DNA from: Cupriavidus consociatus
GTDB taxonomy: Bacteria > Pseudomonadota > Gammaproteobacteria > Burkholderiales > Burkholderiaceae
DNA: 64,000 nt
Direction: 5' to 3'
Assembly: GCF_017814975.1 (NCBI RefSeq)
Contig: NZ_JAGIQA010000002.1
Span: 310,001 to 374,000, forward strand
Below are positions 1-8,666 of this stretch, one piece after another. Under the pieces are notes generated by a model. The model was not told the origin of the DNA and made no database searches. It saw only the letters and a program-made list of their open reading frames with translations. Numbering within the stretch: the stretch's first letter is position 1; every line of letters begins with the position of its first letter. The translations under genes and the position numbers were made by a program.

Positions 1-21
1 CCGCTAATCCATGCGTTGCGG

Positions 22-1308
22 CTAGCCGTTGACGTCGGCCGCAGCCTCCGGATTTGCTTCGCCGTCCCTGGTCCCGATCAATGCTTTCGGCGCCAGCGGG
101 ATCAAGGGAAGGATCAGTGCGTACACCACGGTCGTAGCGATCACGCACAGCGTAAAGCCGTGCGCGGCGCCGCTGTGATAGATCCATGAGCCCAACAGAT
201 CGCCGGCACGCGCCGAGAGCGCGAGCACACCATCGACCAGCATCATCAAGGTTCCTTGCAGGCCTGGTGGACAGGACCGCATCGCAAGATCGAAGTACGC
301 TGCCGTGGCCAGCCCGCCCATCAGCCCTATCGGTGCCGCCAATACCAGCGCAAGATCCGCCGAGCGAATAAACGCCAGCGGCACCATCTGCGGCACGGCG
401 ACGATCGTGCCCCACCACAGCAGCTTGTTCAGCGCTACCTTCTTGCATAGCACGCCATACAGCAAGAATGTCGGGATGAACGCGGCGGCGAAGATCCCGT
501 TGTAGTACGAGTAGACGGAATCCGATGCATGCAGTTCATCGGCCAGGTAGAACTGCAGCGGTGTAGCCGACCCTGGCGCGAAGTTCCACAGAAAGCAGAT
601 AAGCAGCGCCGGATAGACGGCCTTATGCTTCACCAGCCGCCTGACATTGCCAACAAAATCCGCGCCCCTGGCCTGGGGCTTCTCGTACGTTTGGCCGAAG
701 ACGGAGGCGGGATTCCAGAGCCCGAACACCGCAATCAGTAAAGTGACCAGCGCCACCAGCAAGAAGGCCTCCTGCGGGGCAAGATGATCGGACACGTATC
801 CGGAAGCGAACGCTCCCGCTACGACGGGAACCGAGCTGACCACGTTAGACAGAGCGCTCAGGCGCCCGGACATCAGCTTTTCCTGGCCCACCAGCGCGAT
901 CAACCCCTGATAGGCCGCGGCCGTAAATCGGGACGACAGCATTGCCAGCAGCATCCCGACCACCAGTCCCGTGTATGAGATGCCGGCAAACGCCATCCAG
1001 ATGAATGCCGCCGCGGTGATGGGAGCGAAAATCAGGAAGAAGCCGCGGTCTCGCAATCCCAGCGGATTCCAATGATCGCGCGCGAGTCCAAAGGCAAAGG
1101 CAATGTACACCGGTATTCCGGTAACCAGCCGGAATGTCGAAATCTCCGTCGCCGTCGCGTGCAACTGATTCTTGAGCAGGTACGACGCCTGGATATCAAT
1201 CAGGTAGCCGGCCGGCGTCGCCAGATGGACAAACAGTGTCAGCCAACCGAAATACAGCAGGGTCCGGTGGTTGTCCTCGGGGCCATCGTGATCGGAAGCG
1301 GCCGGCAT
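22..1308 (-). CDS. MFS-type permease
   Basis: Inner-membrane transporter of about 428 residues with roughly a dozen hydrophobic segments. It resembles the folate/biopterin-transporter-like branch of the major facilitator superfamily; the substrate cannot be told from sequence. The open frame continues upstream to 1599, but that extension is arginine-rich and not membrane-like. I therefore start at the ATG at 1308, whose product begins MPAASDHDGPEDN and reaches the first helix after about 20 residues. No clear ribosome binding site precedes this ATG, so the start is uncertain. The gene ends 21 bases from the window edge and has no visible operon partner. Confident as an MFS-like permease, not about its role. 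Confidence 0.75.
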   Translation of the reverse strand: MPAASDHDGPEDNHRTLLYFGWLTLFVHLATPAGYLIDIQASYLLKNQLHATATEISTFRLVTGIPVYIAFAFGLARDHWNPLGLRDRGFFLIFAPITAAAFIWMAFAGISYTGLVVGMLLAMLSSRFTAAAYQGLIALVGQEKLMSGRLSALSNVVSSVPVVAGAFASGYVSDHLAPQEAFLLVALVTLLIAVFGLWNPASVFGQTYEKPQARGADFVGNVRRLVKHKAVYPALLICFLWNFAPGSATPLQFYLADELHASDSVYSYYNGIFAAAFIPTFLLYGVLCKKVALNKLLWWGTIVAVPQMVPLAFIRSADLALVLAAPIGLMGGLATAAYFDLAMRSCPPGLQGTLMMLVDGVLALSARAGDLLGSWIYHSGAAHGFTLCVIATTVVYALILPLIPLAPKALIGTRDGEANPEAAADVNG

Positions 1309-1662
1309 CGTCGGAGGCGAAGCGAAAGACTGGAAATTCGATCCTTGCCAGACTGCCGGCGAGGAGCTGAACTGCTCGCAAAGCCACATCTTCAGGCCGC
1401 GTGTCAGCCGGACTCTCCTGATGCGTCTGGGAAAACAGCTCAGCTCCCGGATGGCTTGGAGTCGTCCTTGCCCGCGAGAATAGTGCAATTTTCCTGGCTG
1501 CGGGAAGGATGTTGAGAAGTGCCGCCGGCGGCTCAGCCGAGCCGCCGGACTTGCGTTCCTGACTGCGCGCGCCGAAGCAGCCCACGCCGCCTGATCCATC
1601 TCAAGGAGAATCCGTCGAGAACATCAATGCCTATGGTGCACGTGCCGCCGCTTGCGTGCGCA
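1309..1662. other. intergenic stretch upstream of the permease
   Basis: About 350 bases between the permease start and the stop of the next minus-strand gene. It should hold the permease promoter. I see no convincing promoter, hairpin or RNA gene in it; open frames across it look like GC-driven shadows. Confidence 0.4.
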
Positions 1663-2160
1663 TCAGCGGATCCTGGCAAACCCATCGGCTGCCCACCGGG
1701 CGGCGCTGTCGCGCGTCAGGCGGAAGTCGGGAGGCACCTTGACGGTTGCGATCACTTCACCGAAGGGATCCTCGGCCGTGAGCGTGCCGAAGGGTTCGAA
1801 TTCATCGGGCGTAACGACAAGCTTGACGGTCAACGTTCCGGAATCGGTGTCGATGCGGCACTGCTTGTTGAGTTGAGCGTGCATTTGCTGCTCATGCCGC
1901 CGGATAACTTCCGAGGCAGTCTTGACCAGCGTCTGGTGGGCCGTGGCATCGAGCGGCTTCGGATCGACCTTGTTTCGACCCATGGTCCAGGGACCGACAA
2001 GCGCTGGCTCGGCGCAGCCTTCGCGGATCATCTCGACGGCCCAGCCGTCGCCATCCTCGTTCTTGATAATGCGGGCAGTCCAGCCCTTGTCTCGCCAAAG
2101 TCTGGGCTCGTGAATTGCAGGGATGTCCTGCGCCAGAGACGAGTCGTCGGTGTGTTGCAT
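1663..2160 (-). CDS. hypothetical protein, 165 residues
   Basis: Soluble protein of unknown function with no signal peptide or membrane segment. The N-terminal half is acidic to mixed (MQHTDDSSLAQDIPAIHEPR) and the C-terminal half has alternating beta-like stretches such as GTLTVKLVVTPDEFEPFGTL. The ATG at 2160 is preferred over the one at 2202 because AGGATTT precedes it directly at ribosome-binding distance. Composition and codon use look like a genuine gene, and the minus-strand frame stays open while the other frames give low-complexity products. No family recognised; it stands alone between two other single genes. Confidence 0.6.
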   Translation of the reverse strand: MQHTDDSSLAQDIPAIHEPRLWRDKGWTARIIKNEDGDGWAVEMIREGCAEPALVGPWTMGRNKVDPKPLDATAHQTLVKTASEVIRRHEQQMHAQLNKQCRIDTDSGTLTVKLVVTPDEFEPFGTLTAEDPFGEVIATVKVPPDFRLTRDSAARWAADGFARIR

Positions 2161-2366
2161 AAATCCTGTGCTCGAGGGACTAATAATTCTGTGCCTCGTC
2201 AATCATGACCCCGGCGGAATATACGGTAGATCCTGGCCGGCCCTGATTTGCTAAAGCCAGTGGGGTCGATCACGGTTCAGCAGCGCTTCAGGCAGGGCGC
2301 GAGCTGTGCGCCCTGTGCTTCCGTCAATCGACCGGCAGGCGAGGTACCATACCAGCCGGGGAAAGA

Positions 2367-2828
2367 TTACGCCGACGCTGCGGGTGCCGCGACGGTCCGA
2401 ACCACTTTCCTTGCCGGCGTGCGCGTCTTCGTCACGGCTTTCACTGCGGCCTTCTTCGATGCAGCTTTCGGCAAGGTCTTCTTGCCGGCCGCTGCCTTGC
2501 TTGGGGCCGCCTTCGTGGCGGCAGCCTTGCCGGTCGCCTTCCTGGCGCCCGCGGCCTTTGCCTTCTTTGCCGCGAGCTTGTCCTTTGCGGCTTGCTTCTC
2601 GAAACGGGCTGCGGACCTTGCCGCTTCCGTTGCCTGCGCGACCTCACGCTTTGCCGCTTCGATTGCCTTCTTTGTGTCGGCACGCAGCTTCAGCAAGCGC
2701 TTCTTCGCTGCCTGGGCCTCACGTGCGAGCACGCTGGCCTTTTTTGCCGGGACCGCCAGCTTTTTTGCGGCGGGCTTCTTGTTGGTAACTGCGTTCGTCT
2801 GCGGCGTTGCTTTGGTTGCTGCGACCAT
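2367..2828 (-). CDS. lysine/alanine-rich histone-like basic protein
   Basis: Product of 153 residues made largely of Lys, Ala, Arg and Thr, with runs such as KAAATKAAPSKAAAGKK, like bacterial histone H1-like and AlgP-like tails. Proteins of this composition bind DNA or other polyanions and are usually disordered outside a short helix; here residues 30-75 (REAQAAKKRLLKLRADTKKAIEAAK) look helical or coiled. The start at 2828 (MVAATKATPQT) is chosen because upstream residues in the same frame have quite different composition. The role as a nucleoid-associated protein is inferred from composition only. A second basic protein, at 9460-9960, has a related bias. Confidence 0.65.
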   Translation of the reverse strand: MVAATKATPQTNAVTNKKPAAKKLAVPAKKASVLAREAQAAKKRLLKLRADTKKAIEAAKREVAQATEAARSAARFEKQAAKDKLAAKKAKAAGARKATGKAAATKAAPSKAAAGKKTLPKAASKKAAVKAVTKTRTPARKVVRTVAAPAASA

Positions 2829-3075
2829 GTTGATTACCCGTTTGTTGTGGAGCGCGGAGTATAACCGCTGCGGCGCGCTTGCCTGGCACCGCTGCGCCGC
2901 AACACAACCTTTCCTTGCTTCCTGTGACAAAAGTGTTAATCTTCGACGCTCGGTGTGCGCCCCCAGCGCGTCCTTGCACCGACCCACTCATCGCGGTTCC
3001 CCTCTACTTCCGTGGAACAAGCTCCACGGACCAGCAGTCGCAGTTCCCTTTTGACACCCGACAAAGGAGGCCGAC

Positions 3076-3276
3076 ATGCTAAGTCCACACGAAATTGCAG
3101 CACTGCTTCTCCTCGGCGATGCGCCGGAAATTCACGACCTCGAGCCGGAGCAACTGGACAGCTTGCTGGAGCACAAGCTGGTCACGATGGAACATGGCCA
3201 TGACAGCGGCAATGTCTATCCCCGCCTGACAAGTCGGGGGCATTCCATGCTTCACGCCGTACGCCGCATACGGTAA
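3076..3276 (+). CDS. small hypothetical protein, 66 residues
   Basis: Short acidic-to-neutral protein MLSPHEIAALLLLGDAPEIHD with a histidine-rich C-terminus (EHGHDSGNVYPRLTSRGHSML). A near-perfect ribosome binding site, AAAGGAGG, lies six bases before the ATG, which is the main reason to accept so short a gene. The pattern of helix, two-residue gap, helix, then VYPRLTSRGHSML resembles the end of a small winged-helix fold, where a TxxG turn precedes the wing, but this is only a resemblance. No operon partner. Function unknown. Confidence 0.6.
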   Translation: MLSPHEIAALLLLGDAPEIHDLEPEQLDSLLEHKLVTMEHGHDSGNVYPRLTSRGHSMLHAVRRIR

Positions 3277-3699
3277 GAGGCAGTCTGAAAGCAATAGGAC
3301 CGGCTCCGCCTGCCGCGACCGAACGCTTTCGCCTTCGCGTGCCGTAGTGCTCGCTGCGTCCTGGATCAAGATCATTCCCGGCCGCGTGCGGGGTCCGCTG
3401 CAGGTGCCGCAAGTGAGCCTTGCTCGACAAGGTTCCAATCTCCGGAGACTCGTTGCCGACAAGGTTCTAGACTCTAGAGAGGGCGTTGCCGAGGCCGTGA
3501 TCGCTGAAGCCACTTGCCTGCGCCGTGCACCACATGACCGCAGAAACGGGTACGCCTGTACGCCTGATTGCTCGCTCGCTCGCTGGACAGTTGGATCGAC
3601 TGCCCTGCGGGCAGGCCGGGAGCTGGCGGGCCGCGTGCAGTCTCTCGCAAACTGGAGAGGCGCTCATCTCCCTCGATAATTGGCTTGCGCGGAGTCGAC
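3277..3699. other. intergenic stretch before the PHB depolymerase
   Basis: About 420 bases with no gene I would support. Short overlapping frames occur on both strands, none with a good ribosome binding site. There is a GCTCGCTCGCTCGCTGG micro-repeat near 3570. The promoter of the depolymerase is presumably here but I cannot point to it. Confidence 0.4.
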
Positions 3700-4926
3700 A
3701 TGCTGTATTCGATGGTGGAGTACCAACGTGCAATGATCGCGGCGTGGGCCGATCAGTCGATCTCCGCGCTACGCAGCCCGTTCAACTCCTTTGCCTATGT
3801 TCCCGGCGCACAAGACTTTGCGTGCCGCTGGAAAGAGCTGCTATGTCGCAACACGGCGAGCGACCCGCCCGCGTTTGGCATCACAGCCATTGATTGTGAC
3901 GGCGTTGCCGTTCCCGTGCTGGAGCGCCTTGTCTCGGAAAGTCCTTTTTGCCACCTGAGACGCTTCGAGGCGGCAAGGCTTGAGTCCCACGCCAAGCAGC
4001 AGGCAATGCCCATCGTCCTCGTCTGCGCTCCGCTTGCGGGCCATCACGCCGTCTTGCTTCGCGATGTCGTGCAATCGCTGCTACAGGAACACATCGTCTA
4101 TGTCACGGATTGGAGGGATGCTCGCCACGTTCCCGTGTCCGCTGGCTTGTTCCATCTGGACGACTACGTTGTTCACATCCGTCGCTTCATCCGCGAGATC
4201 GACGCCGGGCCGCTGCATGTCATGGCGATATGCCAGGCGACTGTTCCGGTGCTGGGCGCCGTCGCGCTCCTGGCTAGTCACGGCGAGCCAACACCGAGGA
4301 GCCTGACTTTACTTGGCGGCCCGGTCGACGCACGTCGGAATCCGACCGCCATCGGACGTTTTGCCTCAAGCTATTCTCTTCAGTGGTTTCGGCGCAATCT
4401 GGTGCACGTCGTACCAAAACCGTATGCAGGCGCAGGACGGCGGGTCTGTCCTGGTTTTGTGCAGATTGCCGCCCTCGGCGCCACGCAGGTCACTACGCTA
4501 TGGGACCTGTATCGGGAATCCTATGTAAAACTGCTTTGTGGGGAAGGTGGCCGGAAGTCGGCGAACTGGCAAACGCTGCTTGACTATAACGCGGTGCTCG
4601 ACCTTGCTGCGGACTTCTACCTGGACACCATTCATTCCGTATTCCAGGAATTCCAGTTAGCCCGCGGCACCTGGGAAGTACAGGGCCAGCACGTGCGGCC
4701 GCAGGACATCACAAACACAGCGCTGCTGACCATTGAAGGTGGCCTGGACGACATTTCCGGGTGCGGTCAGACCCACGCGGCGCATGATCTGTGCCGCGGC
4801 ATCTCCCGCGGCGACAAGCGGCGGGTCACGGCCTCCCGCTGTAATCACTACGATTTGTTCTCCGGGCCTGCCTGGCGCAGCCAGATCTATCCGAGTATCC
4901 GGGATGTGACCCGACGCTATGGGTAG
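3700..4926 (+). CDS. phaZ: intracellular poly(3-hydroxybutyrate) depolymerase
   Basis: Cytoplasmic enzyme expected to break down native PHB granules, releasing hydroxybutyrate units. The 408-residue product is close to the usual length of the PhaZ family from Cupriavidus (about 420). The thiol nucleophile sits in MAICQATVPV (Cys178), with Asp350 or Asp351 in GGLDDISGCGQTH and His383 in SRCNHYDLFSG completing the triad. The spacings match the Cys183/Asp355/His388 arrangement I recall for PhaZa1, with a constant offset of five. The ATG at 3700 is chosen over in-frame codons back to 3568 because GGAG lies seven bases before it. There is no signal peptide, as expected for an intracellular depolymerase. 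It stands alone here; a phasin is encoded far away at 54947. Probably one of several PhaZ paralogues. Confidence 0.9.
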   Translation: MLYSMVEYQRAMIAAWADQSISALRSPFNSFAYVPGAQDFACRWKELLCRNTASDPPAFGITAIDCDGVAVPVLERLVSESPFCHLRRFEAARLESHAKQQAMPIVLVCAPLAGHHAVLLRDVVQSLLQEHIVYVTDWRDARHVPVSAGLFHLDDYVVHIRRFIREIDAGPLHVMAICQATVPVLGAVALLASHGEPTPRSLTLLGGPVDARRNPTAIGRFASSYSLQWFRRNLVHVVPKPYAGAGRRVCPGFVQIAALGATQVTTLWDLYRESYVKLLCGEGGRKSANWQTLLDYNAVLDLAADFYLDTIHSVFQEFQLARGTWEVQGQHVRPQDITNTALLTIEGGLDDISGCGQTHAAHDLCRGISRGDKRRVTASRCNHYDLFSGPAWRSQIYPSIRDVTRRYG

Positions 4927-5078
4927 GGCACCGTCCGGCCTCCCGGTCTGGCCAGCTCGCAGCGCCTTCCTTGTGCGAACCCCTGTCCGAGCGTGCCGCC
5001 ACCCGCCACGCTGCATGTCGGCATCCGAAAGCCCTCTTTTTGACACCCCACTTAAGGAGGGTGTTTACCTAGCAAATT

Positions 5079-5109
5079 TTGACGCCCGTCAAGCTCTACA
5101 TGCTATAGA
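5079..5109 (+). promoter_or_regulatory. possible extended -10 promoter for the GGDEF-EAL gene
   Basis: A TTGACG box at 5079-5084 is followed after 19 bases by TGCTATAGAT, an extended -10 (TGn then TATAGA at 5104-5109). The spacer is longer than ideal but TGn promoters tolerate a weak -35. It would start transcription about 110 bases upstream of the coding start at 5226. Confidence 0.4.
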
Positions 5110-5225
5110 TTGTTAAGACATTTAGAACTACCGGTTCGCATAGAAGGATCGGACAAAGTCCATTTTTCGTATCAGTCGTCGGCAATGGCCGCAATGGTCG
5201 TCGTCGGCATCCGGGGGAAACAATC

Positions 5226-8200
5226 TTGCGCCAGACGCTTGCGCGCATGCGGGGGCCGCTTGGCCGCCTGGGGTCGCGCACCATCACGGCGGGCACGGTG
5301 CTACTTGGAGCGCTGACGACCGCTGTCGTCTATGCGTTCTGTACCGATTTGCTGGAAAGGGATGTCCGGCTGCGTTTCGAAAACGATACCGGCGACGTCG
5401 TCCAGCAGTTCGACACGCGGATCCGGCTCTATACGGACGTGCTGGTCACGATGCAGGCGCTGTTCGGCGCCAGCGACCACGTCACGCGCAGCGAGTTTCG
5501 GGATTTCGTCAGCGGCCTGAACCTGGCGCAGCGCTACCCTGGTTTTCAAACCCTCAACTACGCGCCCTATGTGCCGGCGTCCGAGATCGACGCCTTCGTC
5601 GCCCGGCAGCGCATCGATCCAATCCTGCGCGAAGCTGGCGTGACCTTCAGCGTCCGCCCGCCTGGCAAGCGGCCCGGCCACTTCGTGCTCACCTATGTCG
5701 AACCGCTCGACCTCAACCTGGCGTCGATCGGCATCGATATGGGGGCCGAGCCGCGCCGCCTGGCGGCGCTCGAGCGCGCGCGCGATACCGGGCAATCGGT
5801 CAGCAGCGGCCGCCTGATTTTCAGCGAGGCAACGAACCCGCATGTCGGCATCGCCCTGCGCCTGCCGGTGTACCGCAAGGTGCCGAACCTGGACTCCGTT
5901 GAAGCGCGCCGGCATGCCTATGTTGGCTCGGTCGGCGCAGGCATTCGGGTGGACGGTTTGCTCAAGGATCTGGTCAGCAACGACAACCTGCGCCGGATCC
6001 GGTTTCGCGTCTATGACGCCGGGGACTTCGCCGAGCCAGCCGCCTCGCTGTCCGCGGGCAACCTCCTTTATGACAGCCTGACCGGGCTGGCCAAGCGCGG
6101 ACGCACCCGGACCGCGGACGACCGCGCCAGGCCCGGTGCGGCGGCGGACGGGCCAGCAGAACCGGACGCCAGCCAGCAGGACCTGACCAAGAGCGTGGTG
6201 CGGAACTTCGGCGGACGGCGCTGGGTGATCGACTTCGCTGCCGACTCGAACGCGATAAGCGGTCCCCAGCGCTATCTGCCAATGCTCGTGGTGGCTTCGG
6301 GCCTGATCATCAGCGTGCTGCTGGGCTGGCTGGCCTACGCGCTGTCGAGTTCGCGAGCGCGCGCCGTCGCCACCGCCGAGGAGATGACGCACAGCCTGCG
6401 CGAGAGCCAGGCAGCGCTGGCCGAGGCGCAGCAAATTGCCCACCTGGGCGACTGGCGCATCGACCTGGGCGCGAACATCGCTTACTTTTCGCGGGAGATG
6501 GCAAGACTGCTCGGCTGGCGCGGCCCCAAGCCGACACCGGAGGCGCTGTTCCAGGCAGTCGAGGACAGTCATCGCGCGGTGCTGCGGGAGAAGATGGAGG
6601 CAGCCTTGCGTGACCGGCAACCGTTCGAGTTCGAATGCCCCTACCGTTCCCAACGCGGACGCAGGGGTTGGTTGCATCTGATCGGCCACGCGCACGGAGC
6701 GGGCGTGAACAGCACCGTCTTGCGCGGCACTGCGCAGGATATCAGCCAGCGCAAGTCTGCCGAACGAGCCCGGGCACAAGAGCATCAGATCACCCTGCAT
6801 CTGGCCACCGCGACCAGTGAAGCCGAGGTGCTCGAGGAGATCGTTCACACGCTGCTCGAAGACATGGACTGGGAAGCCGGTGCCTTCTGGCCAGCCGACG
6901 ACAGTCATGGCCCGAAGCTGCCACAGGTGTGCCAGAGCCGCGTCAAGGCGCTCGAACCCTGGCTCGCCGCGCGCCCCGCCCTGCCGGCTGGCGCTGCGGC
7001 CCTGCAGGCGCCGCAGTGGTATGCGGGCCACCTTGGCATGTCGCGCCATGCATTGGCCGGCTGGCTCGCCACCGGCGGCCTGCGCACGGTGTTCGCCTTC
7101 CCGCTGAGCAGGGGACACGTGACGCTTGGCGTTGTCGAGCTCTATTCCCGCGTCAAGCGCAGCCCCGATGCGCATGCGCTGGCGATGGCCGGCGGCATCG
7201 CCAGCCAGACCGGGCACTTCCTGCTGAGGCGCCAGGCCGAGGAGAACCTGCGCTTCATTGCCAATCACGACGCCCTCACCGGGCTGCCGAACAGACTGAT
7301 GTTCAAGGCCGAGTTCGAGAAAGCGCTGACCCGTGCGCGCGCCGACGGGCAGGCCCTGCACGTGATCTTTGTCGACCTGGATGAATTCAAGGTGGTGAAT
7401 GACACGATCGGCCACAACGCAGGGGATACGGTGCTGCGGGAAATGGCCGACCGGCTGCGCGTGGGCTTGCCCGATGTGGAGCTGATCACCCGCTTCGGCG
7501 GTGATGAATTCGTCGTGCTGCTGGACCCCAAGGGCGACTCGATGATCCTGGGCCAGACCCTCGCCAGGATACAGGCAGTGCTGGCGCCCGGCTTTGTCGT
7601 CAACGATTCCGAAATGCGGATGACCGCAAGCATCGGCATCAGCTCGTTCCCCGAAGACGGCAACGACTGGCAGACGTTGCTCAAGCATGCCGACCTGGCC
7701 ATGTACGGTGCCAAGCAGCTTGGCAAGAACGGCTATCAGTTCTACACCCGCGGCATGAGCACCTCGCTGCAGCGGCGCATCGACATGGAGTCGCACCTGC
7801 ACCGTGCGCTTGAGCAGGACGAATTCGTTCTCTATTACCAGCCGCGCATTGCGCTCGCATCGGGTGCCTGCACCGCGGTCGAGGCATTGATACGCTGGCG
7901 CCATCCGGAGCTTGGCCTGGTCATGCCCGGAGATTTCATCCCCTTCGCGGAGCAAAGCGGCGCCATCGTCGAGATCGGTGCGTGGGCGCTGCGCGAAGCG
8001 TGTCGCCAGAATGCCGCATGGCGCGCCCAGGGGCTGCCGCCAGTGCGGGTTTCGGTCAACCTTTCCGCCCGGCAGTTCGCCGACAAGTCGCTCAGGCTGA
8101 CCATCATCGATGCCCTGCGCCAGGCGGGGCTGCCGGGCAACCTGCTGGAGCTGGAACTGACCGAAAGCATGATCATGCGCGATGCCGAACAGGCTTCGAA

Positions 8201-8588
8201 CTGGCTGTCCCGCCTCAAGCGCACCGGCGTGCGGCTGGCGATCGATGACTTCGGCACCGGCTATTCCTCGCTCGCTTACCTGAGCCGCTTCCCGATCGAT
8301 ACGGTCAAGATCGATCGCAGCTTCGTCCGTTACGTACCGGAAAGCCGCAGCGACACACAGATCACCAGCGCGGTGATCGGGCTCGGCCACCGCCTCGGCC
8401 TCGAGGTCGTCGCCGAAGGGGTGGAAACCGAGGCCCAGCTCGAATTCCTGCGTCGCGAAGGCTGCGACGAAGTGCAGGGCTACTACTTCAGCCATCCGCT
8501 GCCGCTGGCGAAGGTCACTGCCTTCCTCGCCAGCCGCATGGAGAATGGCCCCGCTTTCGAACGGGACCAGCAACCGATGCGCGCATGA
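5226..8588 (+). CDS. CHASE-PAS-GAF-GGDEF-EAL cyclic-di-GMP protein
   Basis: Inner-membrane sensor of 1120 residues likely to make and/or degrade cyclic di-GMP. Order: membrane segment (about 18-40), periplasmic CHASE domain (about 45-290, with RYPGFQTLNYAPYV), second membrane segment (350-373), PAS (about 395-500), GAF-like region (about 520-680), GGDEF domain with intact RFGGDEF (756-762), and EAL domain with EALIRW (886-891). The EAL domain also keeps NLSARQF, ELTES, DDFGTGYSSL, KIDRS and EGVET. Both catalytic motifs are intact; no RxxD inhibitory site is visible before GGDEF. The start is the TTG at 5226, preceded by GGGGGA at good distance; an ATG eight codons on (5250) is the alternative. 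The Tyr-Cys repeat gene starts 78 bases downstream on the same strand, so the two may be co-transcribed. Confidence 0.9.
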   Translation: MRQTLARMRGPLGRLGSRTITAGTVLLGALTTAVVYAFCTDLLERDVRLRFENDTGDVVQQFDTRIRLYTDVLVTMQALFGASDHVTRSEFRDFVSGLNLAQRYPGFQTLNYAPYVPASEIDAFVARQRIDPILREAGVTFSVRPPGKRPGHFVLTYVEPLDLNLASIGIDMGAEPRRLAALERARDTGQSVSSGRLIFSEATNPHVGIALRLPVYRKVPNLDSVEARRHAYVGSVGAGIRVDGLLKDLVSNDNLRRIRFRVYDAGDFAEPAASLSAGNLLYDSLTGLAKRGRTRTADDRARPGAAADGPAEPDASQQDLTKSVVRNFGGRRWVIDFAADSNAISGPQRYLPMLVVASGLIISVLLGWLAYALSSSRARAVATAEEMTHSLRESQAALAEAQQIAHLGDWRIDLGANIAYFSREMARLLGWRGPKPTPEALFQAVEDSHRAVLREKMEAALRDRQPFEFECPYRSQRGRRGWLHLIGHAHGAGVNSTVLRGTAQDISQRKSAERARAQEHQITLHLATATSEAEVLEEIVHTLLEDMDWEAGAFWPADDSHGPKLPQVCQSRVKALEPWLAARPALPAGAAALQAPQWYAGHLGMSRHALAGWLATGGLRTVFAFPLSRGHVTLGVVELYSRVKRSPDAHALAMAGGIASQTGHFLLRRQAEENLRFIANHDALTGLPNRLMFKAEFEKALTRARADGQALHVIFVDLDEFKVVNDTIGHNAGDTVLREMADRLRVGLPDVELITRFGGDEFVVLLDPKGDSMILGQTLARIQAVLAPGFVVNDSEMRMTASIGISSFPEDGNDWQTLLKHADLAMYGAKQLGKNGYQFYTRGMSTSLQRRIDMESHLHRALEQDEFVLYYQPRIALASGACTAVEALIRWRHPELGLVMPGDFIPFAEQSGAIVEIGAWALREACRQNAAWRAQGLPPVRVSVNLSARQFADKSLRLTIIDALRQAGLPGNLLELELTESMIMRDAEQASNWLSRLKRTGVRLAIDDFGTGYSSLAYLSRFPIDTVKIDRSFVRYVPESRSDTQITSAVIGLGHRLGLEVVAEGVETEAQLEFLRREGCDEVQGYYFSHPLPLAKVTAFLASRMENGPAFERDQQPMRA

Positions 8589-8666
8589 CCGCTGTCGGTC
8601 ACGCGTGCATTGTGCAGTGGCATTTCAGGCAGTCCAAAATCAGCCAAAAAAAGAGGAAACTGAATC

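Noticed and set aside
5043..5064. Terminator after the PHB depolymerase
   Set aside because: ACACCC / GGGTGT is only a six-base stem with a ten-base loop and a very short T tract, 117 bases from the stop; too weak to call.
5301..8573. 1090-codon open frame on the minus strand
   Set aside because: Mirror of the GGDEF-EAL gene; long antisense frames are expected at this GC content and the product has no domain logic.
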